Source: UMGS1251 sp036666555 (GTDB taxonomy: Bacteria > Bacillota > Clostridia > Lachnospirales > Lachnospiraceae). From it: a stretch of 54,402 nt of DNA. This document shows, piece by piece, positions 34,456 through 42,521 of the stretch. Within the stretch, counting starts at the first letter, position 1; the number at the start of each line of letters is the position of its first letter. The position numbers and the translations under genes are program-made. The stretch covers positions 1 to 54,402 of the forward strand of contig JAVWVS010000015.1 of the NCBI GenBank assembly GCA_036666555.1, written 5' to 3'. The notes under the pieces were generated by a model. It ran no database searches. It had not been told where the DNA came from and saw only the letters and a list, made by a program, of their open reading frames with translations.

Positions 34456-35438
34456 TGAAGCTGTCAGATTGGTCAGGAATCCTTGTTTATATAGAAATCC
34501 AGAATAAGATAGTGCACCCGGTAGGAATTGAGTTACTTTCAGAAGCGCACCGATTGGCACAAAAATCTTGTGAAAAGGTATATGCACTTGCTATAGGAAG
34601 TCAGGTCGAAAGCGTAAAGGAACAGTTGTGGGGATACCCAGTAGAAGAAGTTTTTTTATATGAAATAGAGGGGGAGTTTCAACCAGACATTTATGAGGAA
34701 CCAGTGGAAGAGTGTATTCGAAAGTTACGTCCATCCATTGTACTCATTGGAGGGACAGCACAAGGAAGGGCATTGGCTTCGCGAATTGCAGTGGAATTTC
34801 GCACGGGAGTGACAGCGGATTGTACAAAGTTGCAAATTAACGAAAAGAATCAGCTTGTGCAAATTAGACCGGCATTTGGTGGCAATATCATGGCAAGTAT
34901 TTTGACAGAAAATACGAGACCACAACTGGCTACGGTAAGACAAAAAATATTTTTACCAATGATAAGGAACGAATTTTATCACACCGTATTTCACTTTCAA
35001 AAAATTTCAAGTGTTAAAAAGAAAATAAAAATCCTTGAGATACAAGAGGTAAATGAAGAGGGAAGCATCGCAGAACAGGATGTTCTTGTTGTGGCAGGCA
35101 GGGGAGTGAAGAAAAGAGAAGACTTGGAGATGTTAAGGGAATTAGCCGTATGTTTAGGTGGAAAGCTAGCTTCTAGTAGAGCATTGGTAGAAAAAGGATT
35201 TTTGTCAGCAAAAGAACAGGTGGGTTTATCTGGCATTAGTGTCGCCCCTAAATGTATGATTACGTGTGGTGTTTCAGGAACAGTCCAATTTCAAGCAGGC
35301 ATGAAAACAACAAAAAATATTGTAGCAATTAATACAGACCCCAATGCTCGTATATTTGAGATCGCACATTATCCTATATGTGCGGATTTGTATGAAGTGG
35401 TGCCGGAGTTGTTGCATCTATTAAAAACACCACAATAA
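34452..35438 (+). CDS. Electron transfer flavoprotein alpha subunit, second copy
   Basis: A 328-residue EtfA. The N-terminal domain carries PSIVLIGGTAQGRALASRIA and TADCTKLQINEKNQLVQIRPAFGGNIMASI. The C-terminal FAD domain carries VVAGRGVKKREDLEMLRELA, SRALVEKGF, QVGLSGISVAPKCMITCGV and IVAINTDPNARIFEIAHY. These FAD contacts are well kept. AAGGAGGAATC precedes adjacent ATGs at 34452 and 34455. It completes the second dehydrogenase-Etf unit. No ferredoxin domain is fused at the N-terminus, unlike some acetogen lactate complexes. Confidence 0.92.
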   Translation: MMKLSDWSGILVYIEIQNKIVHPVGIELLSEAHRLAQKSCEKVYALAIGSQVESVKEQLWGYPVEEVFLYEIEGEFQPDIYEEPVEECIRKLRPSIVLIGGTAQGRALASRIAVEFRTGVTADCTKLQINEKNQLVQIRPAFGGNIMASILTENTRPQLATVRQKIFLPMIRNEFYHTVFHFQKISSVKKKIKILEIQEVNEEGSIAEQDVLVVAGRGVKKREDLEMLRELAVCLGGKLASSRALVEKGFLSAKEQVGLSGISVAPKCMITCGVSGTVQFQAGMKTTKNIVAINTDPNARIFEIAHYPICADLYEVVPELLHLLKTPQ

Positions 35439-35460
35439 AAGTGGGAAGGGAGAATGTGCA

Positions 35461-35934
35461 ATGAAATTAGAATATCGTTTATTACCAAAAGAAATGGAAG
35501 AATCTTTGCAATGCTTCAACTGGAAAAGAGAAGGAGTATTGAAACAAATTAATGTGGTTCTGATCAGTTTGATAACAGTGTATTGTTTGGTTGGGTATGT
35601 GAGAGATACAAAAAAATTCTTTCTTTTTGTACTAGCCTTATGTTGTGTAATATTGATGTTTGCATTGCTATATCTCCCACCTTTTTTGAGAAGTAAAAAG
35701 GCGAAAAAAATGAATCCGGTAGGTAGTACTTTCAGAATAGAAATTCCTGAAAAGGGAATCAACAAAGCTTTTGAATCAGAAAATGTCATTACACTGCAAA
35801 AAGAGGGGTATATATATTGCATTCCTAAGAGAGTGATAGAGAAAGAAGAGTTGAAAAAAATAAAAGAAGCAATACAAACAAGTGGATGCAATTTTTTGCA
35901 GATAAAAACAGGGAGGGACAAAGCAGATGAATAA
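35461..35934 (+). CDS. Small YcxB-like membrane protein
   Basis: The 157-residue protein has two closely spaced membrane spans (about residues 34-76) with short cytoplasmic ends. A C-terminal soluble part of about 80 residues contains VITLQKEGYIYCIPKRVIEK, the shape of YcxB-like domains. GGGAAGGGAGAATGTGCA precedes the ATG. It sits between EtfA and the BCCT transporter and overlaps the latter by 8 bp, so it is co-translated with it. Its function is unknown; a role as an accessory or signalling partner of the transporter is only a guess from position. Confidence 0.65.
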   Translation: MKLEYRLLPKEMEESLQCFNWKREGVLKQINVVLISLITVYCLVGYVRDTKKFFLFVLALCCVILMFALLYLPPFLRSKKAKKMNPVGSTFRIEIPEKGINKAFESENVITLQKEGYIYCIPKRVIEKEELKKIKEAIQTSGCNFLQIKTGRDKADE

Positions 35935-37525
35935 TGAAAAAAGAGTAAATTTAGCGGTGAAAAAAGTGGTGTTTTTACCACCATGGCTTCTTTTGGTAGC
36001 AATGGTAGTTATTAGTCTGGTCAATGGAGAGGCATTTTTGTCAGGGTTAAATGCGGTTACAAGTTGGATTTTAGATAATTTTGCATGGGCGTTTGATGTA
36101 ACAACGCTATCCTGCGTATTTGTGGTAATTTTTGTCTATTTTTCGCCATTGGCAAAAGTAAGAATTGGAGGTAGAAATGCAAGACCAATGATGAAATTTA
36201 GTAATCTTGTATGGATTACATTATGTACGACCATTGCAGCAGGAATTCTTTTCTGGGGTTGTGCAGAGCCAATGTTTCAAATGTATGCACCGGCAGCAAC
36301 GGAAGGAGTAAAGGCAGGAAGTCAAGGAGCGGCGCTTTTTGCAATGAAAACGATGTTTTTGGAATGGACTTGGTCCCCTTATGCAATTTATACGGTGGCA
36401 ACCTTGGTTTTTGCTTTTGTTTTTTATAATATGAAAAAACCATATTCTATCGGATCAGCTTTAATTCCAGTATTTGGAGATAAAGTGAGCAAATACAATT
36501 CAGGAATAGATGTGATATGTCTTTTTGCACTTGTAACTGGTATGGCGGCATCATTAGGCACAGGTACGCTAACTATTGCTGGAGGGGTTGAACGTGTATT
36601 TGGTTTAAAAAGTACACCTTTTTCATGGGGAATTATTATTGCATTGATTGTAGCCACTTTTGTTATATCTTCCATTTCAGGTATTATGAAAGGAATTCGT
36701 ATCCTATCTAATATCAATGCCAAGGTATATATGGTGCTATTGGTGTTCCTCTTAATATTTGGACCTACTGCGTTTATGCTTAATTTTACAGTAGAATCTT
36801 GGGGAGCATATGTTAGAGATTTTTTACCAATGAGTTTGGCAACGGGAGCCACTTTTCAAGATGGATGGGCAAAAAGCTGGCCTATATTTTATTGGTGTAA
36901 TTGGTTGGCGTGGACGCCGATTACAGCAGTATTTTTGGGACGTATCTTGAAAGGTTATACAATTAAAGATGCCATTCGTTGCAATTTTGTGATTCCATCC
37001 GTATTTGCAACCATTTGGATGGGCTTATTCTCTACAGCATCTATTTATTATGAATTAAATGGAAAAGGATTTTATGAATTACTGCAAAATAGTGGACCGG
37101 AATCGGTGGTATATGCAGTATTTGACCAATTACCGCTATCTATCATCGTCATACCTTTTTATTTGTTTATCGTATTTATTTCTTTTGTAACAGCCTCCGA
37201 CTCTAATACTACAGCAATGGCTGGATTATGTACGAATGGGATTACACAGGAAGCACAGGAATCTCCTGCGTGGCTGAAAATTGTATGGGGAATTACCATT
37301 GCGGCAGTGACATGGATATTACTTAGCTTTGCAGGTATTGACGGAATTAAAGCGGCATCCAATTTGGGAGGATTCCCAAATATGATTTTAATGATATTTA
37401 TGGCAATTGGTTTAATGAAAATCTGTAAAAATCCCAAGAAATATGATACATTTAAAGAAGACTACGATGAACAGGGGAAACCTATTGAATCGAAGCAACT
37501 ATCAATAGATGAGAATCAAGAATAG
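35927..37525 (+). CDS. BCCT-family transporter (betaine/carnitine/choline type)
   Basis: A 532-residue protein with 12 spans of the BCCT family. It shows the AGILFWGCAEPMFQMYAP helix, FLEWTWSPYAIYTVATL, the glycine-rich GMAASLGTGTLTIAGG stretch and the signature WCNWLAWTPITAVFLGRIL in TM8. BCCT carriers move quaternary ammonium or related zwitterions such as betaine, carnitine and choline, by Na+ symport or exchange. It is inside the flavoenzyme-Etf operon, so the pathway's substrate may be such a compound or an anionic analogue, but the aromatic-box identity cannot be read with confidence. A GlpP-family gene follows after 10 bp. Confidence 0.9.
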   Translation: MNNEKRVNLAVKKVVFLPPWLLLVAMVVISLVNGEAFLSGLNAVTSWILDNFAWAFDVTTLSCVFVVIFVYFSPLAKVRIGGRNARPMMKFSNLVWITLCTTIAAGILFWGCAEPMFQMYAPAATEGVKAGSQGAALFAMKTMFLEWTWSPYAIYTVATLVFAFVFYNMKKPYSIGSALIPVFGDKVSKYNSGIDVICLFALVTGMAASLGTGTLTIAGGVERVFGLKSTPFSWGIIIALIVATFVISSISGIMKGIRILSNINAKVYMVLLVFLLIFGPTAFMLNFTVESWGAYVRDFLPMSLATGATFQDGWAKSWPIFYWCNWLAWTPITAVFLGRILKGYTIKDAIRCNFVIPSVFATIWMGLFSTASIYYELNGKGFYELLQNSGPESVVYAVFDQLPLSIIVIPFYLFIVFISFVTASDSNTTAMAGLCTNGITQEAQESPAWLKIVWGITIAAVTWILLSFAGIDGIKAASNLGGFPNMILMIFMAIGLMKICKNPKKYDTFKEDYDEQGKPIESKQLSIDENQE

Positions 37526-37535
37526 GAGAAGGCAT

Positions 37536-38114
37536 ATGAGATCAGTTATTGATTTTTTTATGGAAAGTACAGAGCGTTCACCCATCATTGCTGGCATCAA
37601 AAATGATGAATGGCTACAAGCATGCAAAGAGTCGGATTGTGAAATCGTGTATATCCTTTATGGGGATGTGTGTACCATAGCAGACATCGTAGATGAGGTA
37701 AAACAAGCAGGAAAATTAGCAGTGGTTCATGTAGATTTGATTACGGGTTTATCTACGAAAGATGTCAGCGTTGATTTTATTAAAAAGTATACAAAAGCGG
37801 ACGGAATTATCAGTACAAAACCGTATTTGATTAAGCGGGGAAATGACTTGGGGTTATTTACAGTGCAACGATTCTTTATGATTGATGCCATTACCTATGC
37901 AAATGTAAAAAAACATGTAAAGGAAAACAATCCAGACATTGTAGAAATTATGCCTGCTGGCTTAACTAAAATGATTCGATATGTTTTGGAACAAGTAGAT
38001 AAACCCGTGGTGGCCAGCGGGTTGGTCTTGGATAAGGAAGATGTGATGGGAGCATTAAAAGCAGGAGCGATAGCAGTATCAACCACAAATCAGGAAATAT
38101 GGAAATGCAATTAG
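37536..38114 (+). CDS. GlpP-family antiterminator (YgcP-like)
   Basis: I start at 37536 after AGGAGAAGGCAT, giving 192 residues (MRSVIDFFMESTERSPIIAG). The sequence follows the GlpP TIM-barrel pattern throughout: SPIIAGIKNDEWLQACKES, LAVVHVDLITGLSTKD, DGIISTKPYLIKRG, FTVQRFFMID, EIMPAGLTKMI, PVVASGLV and IAVSTTNQEIWK. GlpP binds leader RNA in response to glycerol-3-phosphate and prevents early termination. Three transcripts in this island have matching leader terminators, so this is the obvious candidate regulator. The phosphate-binding residues are kept, suggesting a phosphorylated inducer, perhaps the product of the FGGY kinase. It is the last gene of the main operon. Confidence 0.88.
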   Translation: MRSVIDFFMESTERSPIIAGIKNDEWLQACKESDCEIVYILYGDVCTIADIVDEVKQAGKLAVVHVDLITGLSTKDVSVDFIKKYTKADGIISTKPYLIKRGNDLGLFTVQRFFMIDAITYANVKKHVKENNPDIVEIMPAGLTKMIRYVLEQVDKPVVASGLVLDKEDVMGALKAGAIAVSTTNQEIWKCN

Positions 38115-38197
38115 TAAAAGAGGGAATGTAATGTTAAAACAGTAGCGTTGTGCAATATAGCCAAAAATACATGAATTTTATTGGCATATTCACTATA

Positions 38198-38226
38198 TTG
38201 ACAAAATGCTCCATAGGACTTATACT
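38198..38226 (+). promoter_or_regulatory. Promoter of the SDR-kinase-SurE operon
   Basis: TTGACA (38198-38203) and TATACT (38221-38226) have exactly 17 bp between them. Confidence 0.75.
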
Positions 38227-38232
38227 GAGACC

Positions 38233-38303
38233 AGTTACTTAAAGAGATGAAGAGCGAGTGACTTTTATTTGCACAGTTGTGGGAATAAAAGTTGCTCTTT
38301 TTT
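38233..38303 (+). promoter_or_regulatory. Antiterminator/terminator leader of the SDR operon
   Basis: AGTTAC (38233-38238) pairs with GTGACT (38258-38263) with one wobble, around TTAAAGAGATGAAGAGCGA. GTGACT is also in the 5' arm (38256-38269) of a 14-bp terminator stem whose 3' arm is 38284-38297, followed by TTTTTT. The sequence is the closest match to the MFS leader, including the TGACTT...AAGTTGC wobble pairs and the TTTTTTATGTG exit. About 100 nt lie between it and the SDR start. Confidence 0.72.
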
Positions 38304-38326
38304 ATGTGGTAAAACTTCTCTCTATG

Positions 38327-38347
38327 TCATATTGTGCGCAAATATGA
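38327..38347. promoter_or_regulatory. Palindromic element in the SDR leader
   Basis: ATATTGTGCGCAAATAT lies inside a TCATATT/AATATGA inverted repeat, 24 bp downstream of the leader terminator and 58 bp before the SDR start. It has the same position and nearly the same sequence as the element at 28637-28655. A second protein-binding site or RNA structure is possible. Confidence 0.5.
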
Positions 38348-38405
38348 TCGTCAACCATGATTTTGAACTCGAAAATAATAATTGATTTAAATGGAGGATA
38401 ATACA

Positions 38406-39188
38406 ATGAGCTTTGACATTAATGATTTTAGGATGGATTTCTTTTCTTTAAAAGGGAAAAATGCACTTGTCACAGGTGGTACAAGTGGATTGGGACAAGC
38501 GTATGCATTGGCACTTGCAAAAGCTGGAGCGAATGTAATGGCAGCTAGTTATGTGGATGATGATGGAACCACTCAAAAATTAATTGAGGGGACTGGAGTA
38601 AAATATAAATTTATGCAGGCAGATATTTCAGTGAAAGGTGTTCCAAAGACAATTGTAGAAGAATGTGTCAAAGAGTTTGGACAACTTGATATTTTAGTAA
38701 ATTGTGCGGGGATTTGTATTATTAAAGATGTTCTTGAATTTGATAGAGAAGATTGGGATCCTATGATTGCAATTAATTTAACGGCAGCATTTGAGTTGAG
38801 CCATGAAGCTGCAAAATATATGATTCCTCAAAAAAGTGGAAAGATTATCAACATATGTTCTTTATTTTCTTTCTTAGGAGGATTGGGTTCACCGGCTTAT
38901 GCAGCTATGAAACATGGGCTTACAGGTTTTACCAAAGCGTATGCTGATGAGCTGGGAAAATATGGAATTCAGGTAAATGGAATTGCACCGGGATATTTTG
39001 CAACAAAACTCACGACGGAATCTACTACGGATACCGAGAAAAATAAGAGGATTTTAGATCATATTCCTGCAGAACGTTGGGGAGAAAGACAAGATCTTAT
39101 GGGCGCATGTGTATTCCTTGCGAGTCAGGCATCTGCGTATGTGAATGGTACAATGCTAGTTGTAGATGGTGGATATCTGGTCAGATAA
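38406..39188 (+). CDS. SDR-family dehydrogenase (YgcW-like)
   Basis: I start at 38406, 8 bp after GGAGGA, giving 260 residues. This is a classical short-chain dehydrogenase: nucleotide loop TGGTSGLG (24-30), NCAG (99-102), catalytic Ser152, Tyr165 and Lys169 in SPAYAAMKHG, and IAPGYFATKLT. It should oxidise or reduce a secondary alcohol with NAD(P). The cofactor preference is not clear, as no acidic residue is seen straight after the second strand (AASYVDDD). Length and partner genes match Escherichia coli YgcW. It is the first gene of the second operon of the island, followed by the FGGY kinase. Confidence 0.9.
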   Translation: MSFDINDFRMDFFSLKGKNALVTGGTSGLGQAYALALAKAGANVMAASYVDDDGTTQKLIEGTGVKYKFMQADISVKGVPKTIVEECVKEFGQLDILVNCAGICIIKDVLEFDREDWDPMIAINLTAAFELSHEAAKYMIPQKSGKIINICSLFSFLGGLGSPAYAAMKHGLTGFTKAYADELGKYGIQVNGIAPGYFATKLTTESTTDTEKNKRILDHIPAERWGERQDLMGACVFLASQASAYVNGTMLVVDGGYLVR

Positions 39189-39225
39189 TAAAAGTCGTAA
39201 ATGAAATTGAAAGAGGTAAAAAAGA

Positions 39226-40719
39226 ATGGGCAATAAATATATCGTTGGAATTGATGAAGGCTCACAGAGTGCCAAAATTACAATATTCGATTTAGAGGGT
39301 AATATTGTATGTGAAGGTAAAGAAGATTTAAAACCCAATCATCTTGCGGAGCCGGGTATTGTAGAGCATCCGGGCGATAATCTTTGGGAAGCTCTTGGAA
39401 TAGCATGTAAAAAAGCAATGACTAATTTTAAAGAGGATCCAAAAGATATTATTGGAATCGGAGTTGGTGTGATTCGTTGCTGTCGAGTACTTATGAAAGC
39501 AGACGGGACATTAGCAGCACCTGTTATTAGTTGGATGGATGAAAGGGTATCAAGGCCATATGAAAACACAAACCCAGAGGTGGCGTATGTAACTTCACTA
39601 TCGGGGTATATATCTAGTAGATTGACAGGTGAATTGAAAGACAATGTTGCAAATTACTTTGGGCAATGGCCAGTAGACTATAATACATGGCAATGGAGCA
39701 AGGACGAAGAAGTGATAAAACAATATAATATACCAAGAGAAATGCTGTTTGATGTGCAGATGCCGGGAACGATTCTTGGATATATTACAAAAGATGCTTT
39801 TGAAATGACGGGGCTTCCAGTAGGAATACCAGTGGTTAGTACAACTAGTGACAAGGCGGTAGAAGGACTTGGAGCAGGGCTCATCCATGATAATAGCGCA
39901 GTGGTTTCCCTGGGAACTTATATTACTTGTATGGTGACGGGAAAAGAACTTCCAAAAGATCCGCAAGCATTCTGGGCAATTATGTCCTCTATTCCGGAAA
40001 AGTTTTTGTACGAAGGTTACGGAGTTAGAAGAGGAATGTGGACAGTTAGTTGGTTTCGCGATTTGATGGGTTCAGGATTAGTAGAAAGAGCTAAAGCTCA
40101 AGGAATGTCACCGGAAGAGTTGTTGAACAAAGAAGCAGAAGAAAGAGTGCCGGTGGGAAGTGATGGGCTGATGACCATTTTGGATTGGCTAGCTAATCCT
40201 TGGGAACCATATAAAAGAGGAATTATGATTGGCTTTGGAGCACATATGGATGAAGCGTTTATGTACCGTTCAATTTTAGAGGGTATTGCATATACGGTGA
40301 GAAACAATTGTATTGCCATGTGTGATGAATTAGGAAAACCGTTAAAAGAAGTCATTATCTCTGGAGGTGGATCTAATAGTGATTTGTTTATGCAAATTTT
40401 TGCAGATATTTTCAACCTTCCGGCAAAGCGTAATGTAGTAAATGGCTCGGCCAGTGTAGGGGCAGCAATTAATACTGCAGTTGCAGTTGGCGCATATGCG
40501 GACTATGAAGAGGCAGTTGGTAAAATGGTGAAGGTAAAAGACACTTTCTACCCAATTGAAAAAAATGTAGTATTATATGAACGCCTAAATAAGGAGGTAT
40601 ATCAAAATATTTCGAAATATACTGACGAAGTTTTGAAAAAAACACACGCAATTTTAAATATGGATAAAGAGCAGAAGCCAACGATTACTAGTTGGTCACA
40701 AGCAGCAAAAGAGGAATGA
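39226..40719 (+). CDS. FGGY-family carbohydrate kinase (YgcE-like)
   Basis: The 497-residue kinase has the two actin-like domains of the FGGY family. YIVGIDEGSQSAKITIFD is the phosphate-1 loop, with Glu-Gly-Ser-Gln in place of DxGTQ. The middle has VSTTSDKAVEGLGAG and SLGTYITCMV (phosphate-2). The C-terminal ISGGGSNSDLFMQIFADIFN carries the adenosine motif. These enzymes phosphorylate sugars or polyols such as glycerol, xylulose or erythritol. Residues that would fix the substrate are not recognisable. It lies between the SDR and SurE genes, 37 bp after the former. Its product could be the inducer sensed by the GlpP-like antiterminator; that is inference. Confidence 0.9.
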   Translation: MGNKYIVGIDEGSQSAKITIFDLEGNIVCEGKEDLKPNHLAEPGIVEHPGDNLWEALGIACKKAMTNFKEDPKDIIGIGVGVIRCCRVLMKADGTLAAPVISWMDERVSRPYENTNPEVAYVTSLSGYISSRLTGELKDNVANYFGQWPVDYNTWQWSKDEEVIKQYNIPREMLFDVQMPGTILGYITKDAFEMTGLPVGIPVVSTTSDKAVEGLGAGLIHDNSAVVSLGTYITCMVTGKELPKDPQAFWAIMSSIPEKFLYEGYGVRRGMWTVSWFRDLMGSGLVERAKAQGMSPEELLNKEAEERVPVGSDGLMTILDWLANPWEPYKRGIMIGFGAHMDEAFMYRSILEGIAYTVRNNCIAMCDELGKPLKEVIISGGGSNSDLFMQIFADIFNLPAKRNVVNGSASVGAAINTAVAVGAYADYEEAVGKMVKVKDTFYPIEKNVVLYERLNKEVYQNISKYTDEVLKKTHAILNMDKEQKPTITSWSQAAKEE

Positions 40720-40720
40720 T

Positions 40721-41506
40721 ATGAGACCCTTGATATTGATTACAAATGATGATGGCATCCATTCTCCAGGCCTATTAGCGGTAGTGGAAGCAGTATATAA
40801 ATTAGGTGATGTTTTGGTAGCAGCGCCCCATGTACAGCAGACTGGAATGGGAAGGGCGTTTCCGAAAACATCAGATTTAGGAATCATAGAAGAAGTGACG
40901 TTACAAGTAAATGGAAAGAATATAATAGGGTATGCGGTTCATGGATCACCTGCGTATGCGGTTGCACATGGTGTATTAGAATTGGCTGATCGGAAACCCG
41001 ATTTGTGCATTAGTGGGATTAATTATGGAGAGAACATGGGAATGATACCTACTTGTAGCGGGACAGTAGGAGCGACATTTGAAGCAGCTACACACCAAAT
41101 CCCGGGCATTGCTGTATCCATTCAAATGGACATAAAATATCAAAGAAACAATACATTTAAAGAAGTACATTGGGATGATGCAAAACGGATTGTACAATAT
41201 TGGGCAAGAAAAACATTAGAACAAGGGTTACCGAAAGATGTAGACTTTCTTAATATTAATATTCCAATCAAAACAGATGATGTAACTCAATATCGTATTA
41301 CAAGAACAAGCAGACAAAATTATTTTGAACTTCAAAAACCAGAGCAAAGAGAATTTAAAACCCCATATGTATTAAAAACAAAATTGGTGGTTCATCAAGA
41401 AAGATTGGAAAAAGATAGTGATATTTATGCGGTATACAATGATAAGATAACATCTGTAACACCAATGTCATGCGATATGACAGCAAAGATAGAAGAATTC
41501 ATGTAA
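40721..41506 (+). CDS. surE: SurE-like 5'-nucleotidase/phosphatase
   Basis: A 261-residue SurE-family protein: ILITNDDGIHSPG with metal ligands Asp10 and Asp11, the APHVQQTGMG loop where Thr41 replaces the usual Ser, and CISGINYGENMG with Asn101. SurE removes phosphate from nucleoside monophosphates and other phosphoesters using a divalent metal. The start is 1 bp after the kinase stop, so it belongs to the operon; this pairing of a kinase and a phosphatase is unusual. Here it may hydrolyse a phosphorylated pathway intermediate. A terminator follows at once. Confidence 0.9.
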   Translation: MRPLILITNDDGIHSPGLLAVVEAVYKLGDVLVAAPHVQQTGMGRAFPKTSDLGIIEEVTLQVNGKNIIGYAVHGSPAYAVAHGVLELADRKPDLCISGINYGENMGMIPTCSGTVGATFEAATHQIPGIAVSIQMDIKYQRNNTFKEVHWDDAKRIVQYWARKTLEQGLPKDVDFLNINIPIKTDDVTQYRITRTSRQNYFELQKPEQREFKTPYVLKTKLVVHQERLEKDSDIYAVYNDKITSVTPMSCDMTAKIEEFM

Positions 41507-41510
41507 AAAG

Positions 41511-41549
41511 GAAGCAGGTTCCGTAAAAGAGAACCTGTTTTCTTTTTTT
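41511..41549 (+). terminator. Intrinsic terminator after surE
   Basis: GAAGCAGGTTC (from 41511) pairs with GAACCTGTTTTC (41531-41542) and a run of T follows. It closes the SDR-kinase-surE operon. Confidence 0.85.
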
Positions 41550-41689
41550 AAAAGTTATTTCTATGACTCCATAACCTATAACTCAGGACTATAACTCCAG
41601 GCGAATACAAGCTTGTGTAAAATCAACCCGCAGTGTATAATATAGAAATAAAAGACCCTAAAACAAATGAAGGAATGGGATGAGAAATG

Positions 41690-42502
41690 ATGGATATTGG
41701 AAGGCGTATTATGCTAGAAGGTTTACCAAATACGAGAGACTTAGGCGGATATGAAACGAGAGATGGAAAAGTAATCAAGAGGCATAAGTTAATTCGAAGT
41801 GGTACATTATTTGGAGCAACGGAGTCGGATATCAAGATTTTAACAGAGGAATATCACATGACAACGGATGTGGACTTTCGGACGAGCCAGGAGGTCGCGG
41901 AAGGACCGGACCCCATCATAGAAGGCGTAACTTACATTGCGAATCCAATTATGGAGAACAACTCAGCGGGAATTACCCATGAAGGAGAAAAAAAGGGGAG
42001 TCCCATGGCAGTACTCCTTGGATATCTAGAACAATTGGGAGAACATCCAACGGAAGAACTTGCAAAAACATATACCCGCATTGTAACGGATGCATATTCG
42101 ATCAAACAGTATAGAAATTTCTTCCATATTTTATTAGAAAATCAAGAAGGTGCAGTGCTGTATCACTGTACGGCGGGAAAAGACCGTGTGGGAACAGGAA
42201 CGGCACTTTTACTGAGTGCACTAGGTGTAGATAGAAATATTATTTTACAAGATTATTTAAAAACCAATGAGCATGTAAGGGATACGGCTGAATCTATGAG
42301 AAAAGCAGCTAGAGAAGCGGGAATGAGTGAGAAAACGATTGCCAATTTGGCGGTGATGACGGAGGTGCAAGCCTCTTATCTAGAAGCAGTATTTGATAGA
42401 ATTGATACAACATACAATTCTATGGAAAGATACTTAGAGGATAAAATGGGTCTTACTAAGGAGAGAATAGAGCGGTTACAAGCTATGTATTTAGAGGGAT
42501 AA
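41690..42502 (+). CDS. Tyrosine-protein phosphatase (LipA/Y_phosphatase3-like)
   Basis: The 270-residue protein begins MDIGRRIMLEGLPNTRDLGG, the opening of Y_phosphatase3 enzymes. The active-site loop is YHCTAGKDRVGTGTA, with the catalytic Cys and Arg in HCxxGKDR. FRTSQEVAEGPDP is also typical. Relatives dephosphorylate phosphotyrosine or phosphoinositides. An adjacent ATG 3 bp earlier is equally possible. It precedes a CHASE-GGDEF gene by 19 bp and is probably co-transcribed with it. Confidence 0.87.
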   Translation: MDIGRRIMLEGLPNTRDLGGYETRDGKVIKRHKLIRSGTLFGATESDIKILTEEYHMTTDVDFRTSQEVAEGPDPIIEGVTYIANPIMENNSAGITHEGEKKGSPMAVLLGYLEQLGEHPTEELAKTYTRIVTDAYSIKQYRNFFHILLENQEGAVLYHCTAGKDRVGTGTALLLSALGVDRNIILQDYLKTNEHVRDTAESMRKAAREAGMSEKTIANLAVMTEVQASYLEAVFDRIDTTYNSMERYLEDKMGLTKERIERLQAMYLEG

Positions 42503-42521
42503 AAAGGGGAGGTGAGAATCT

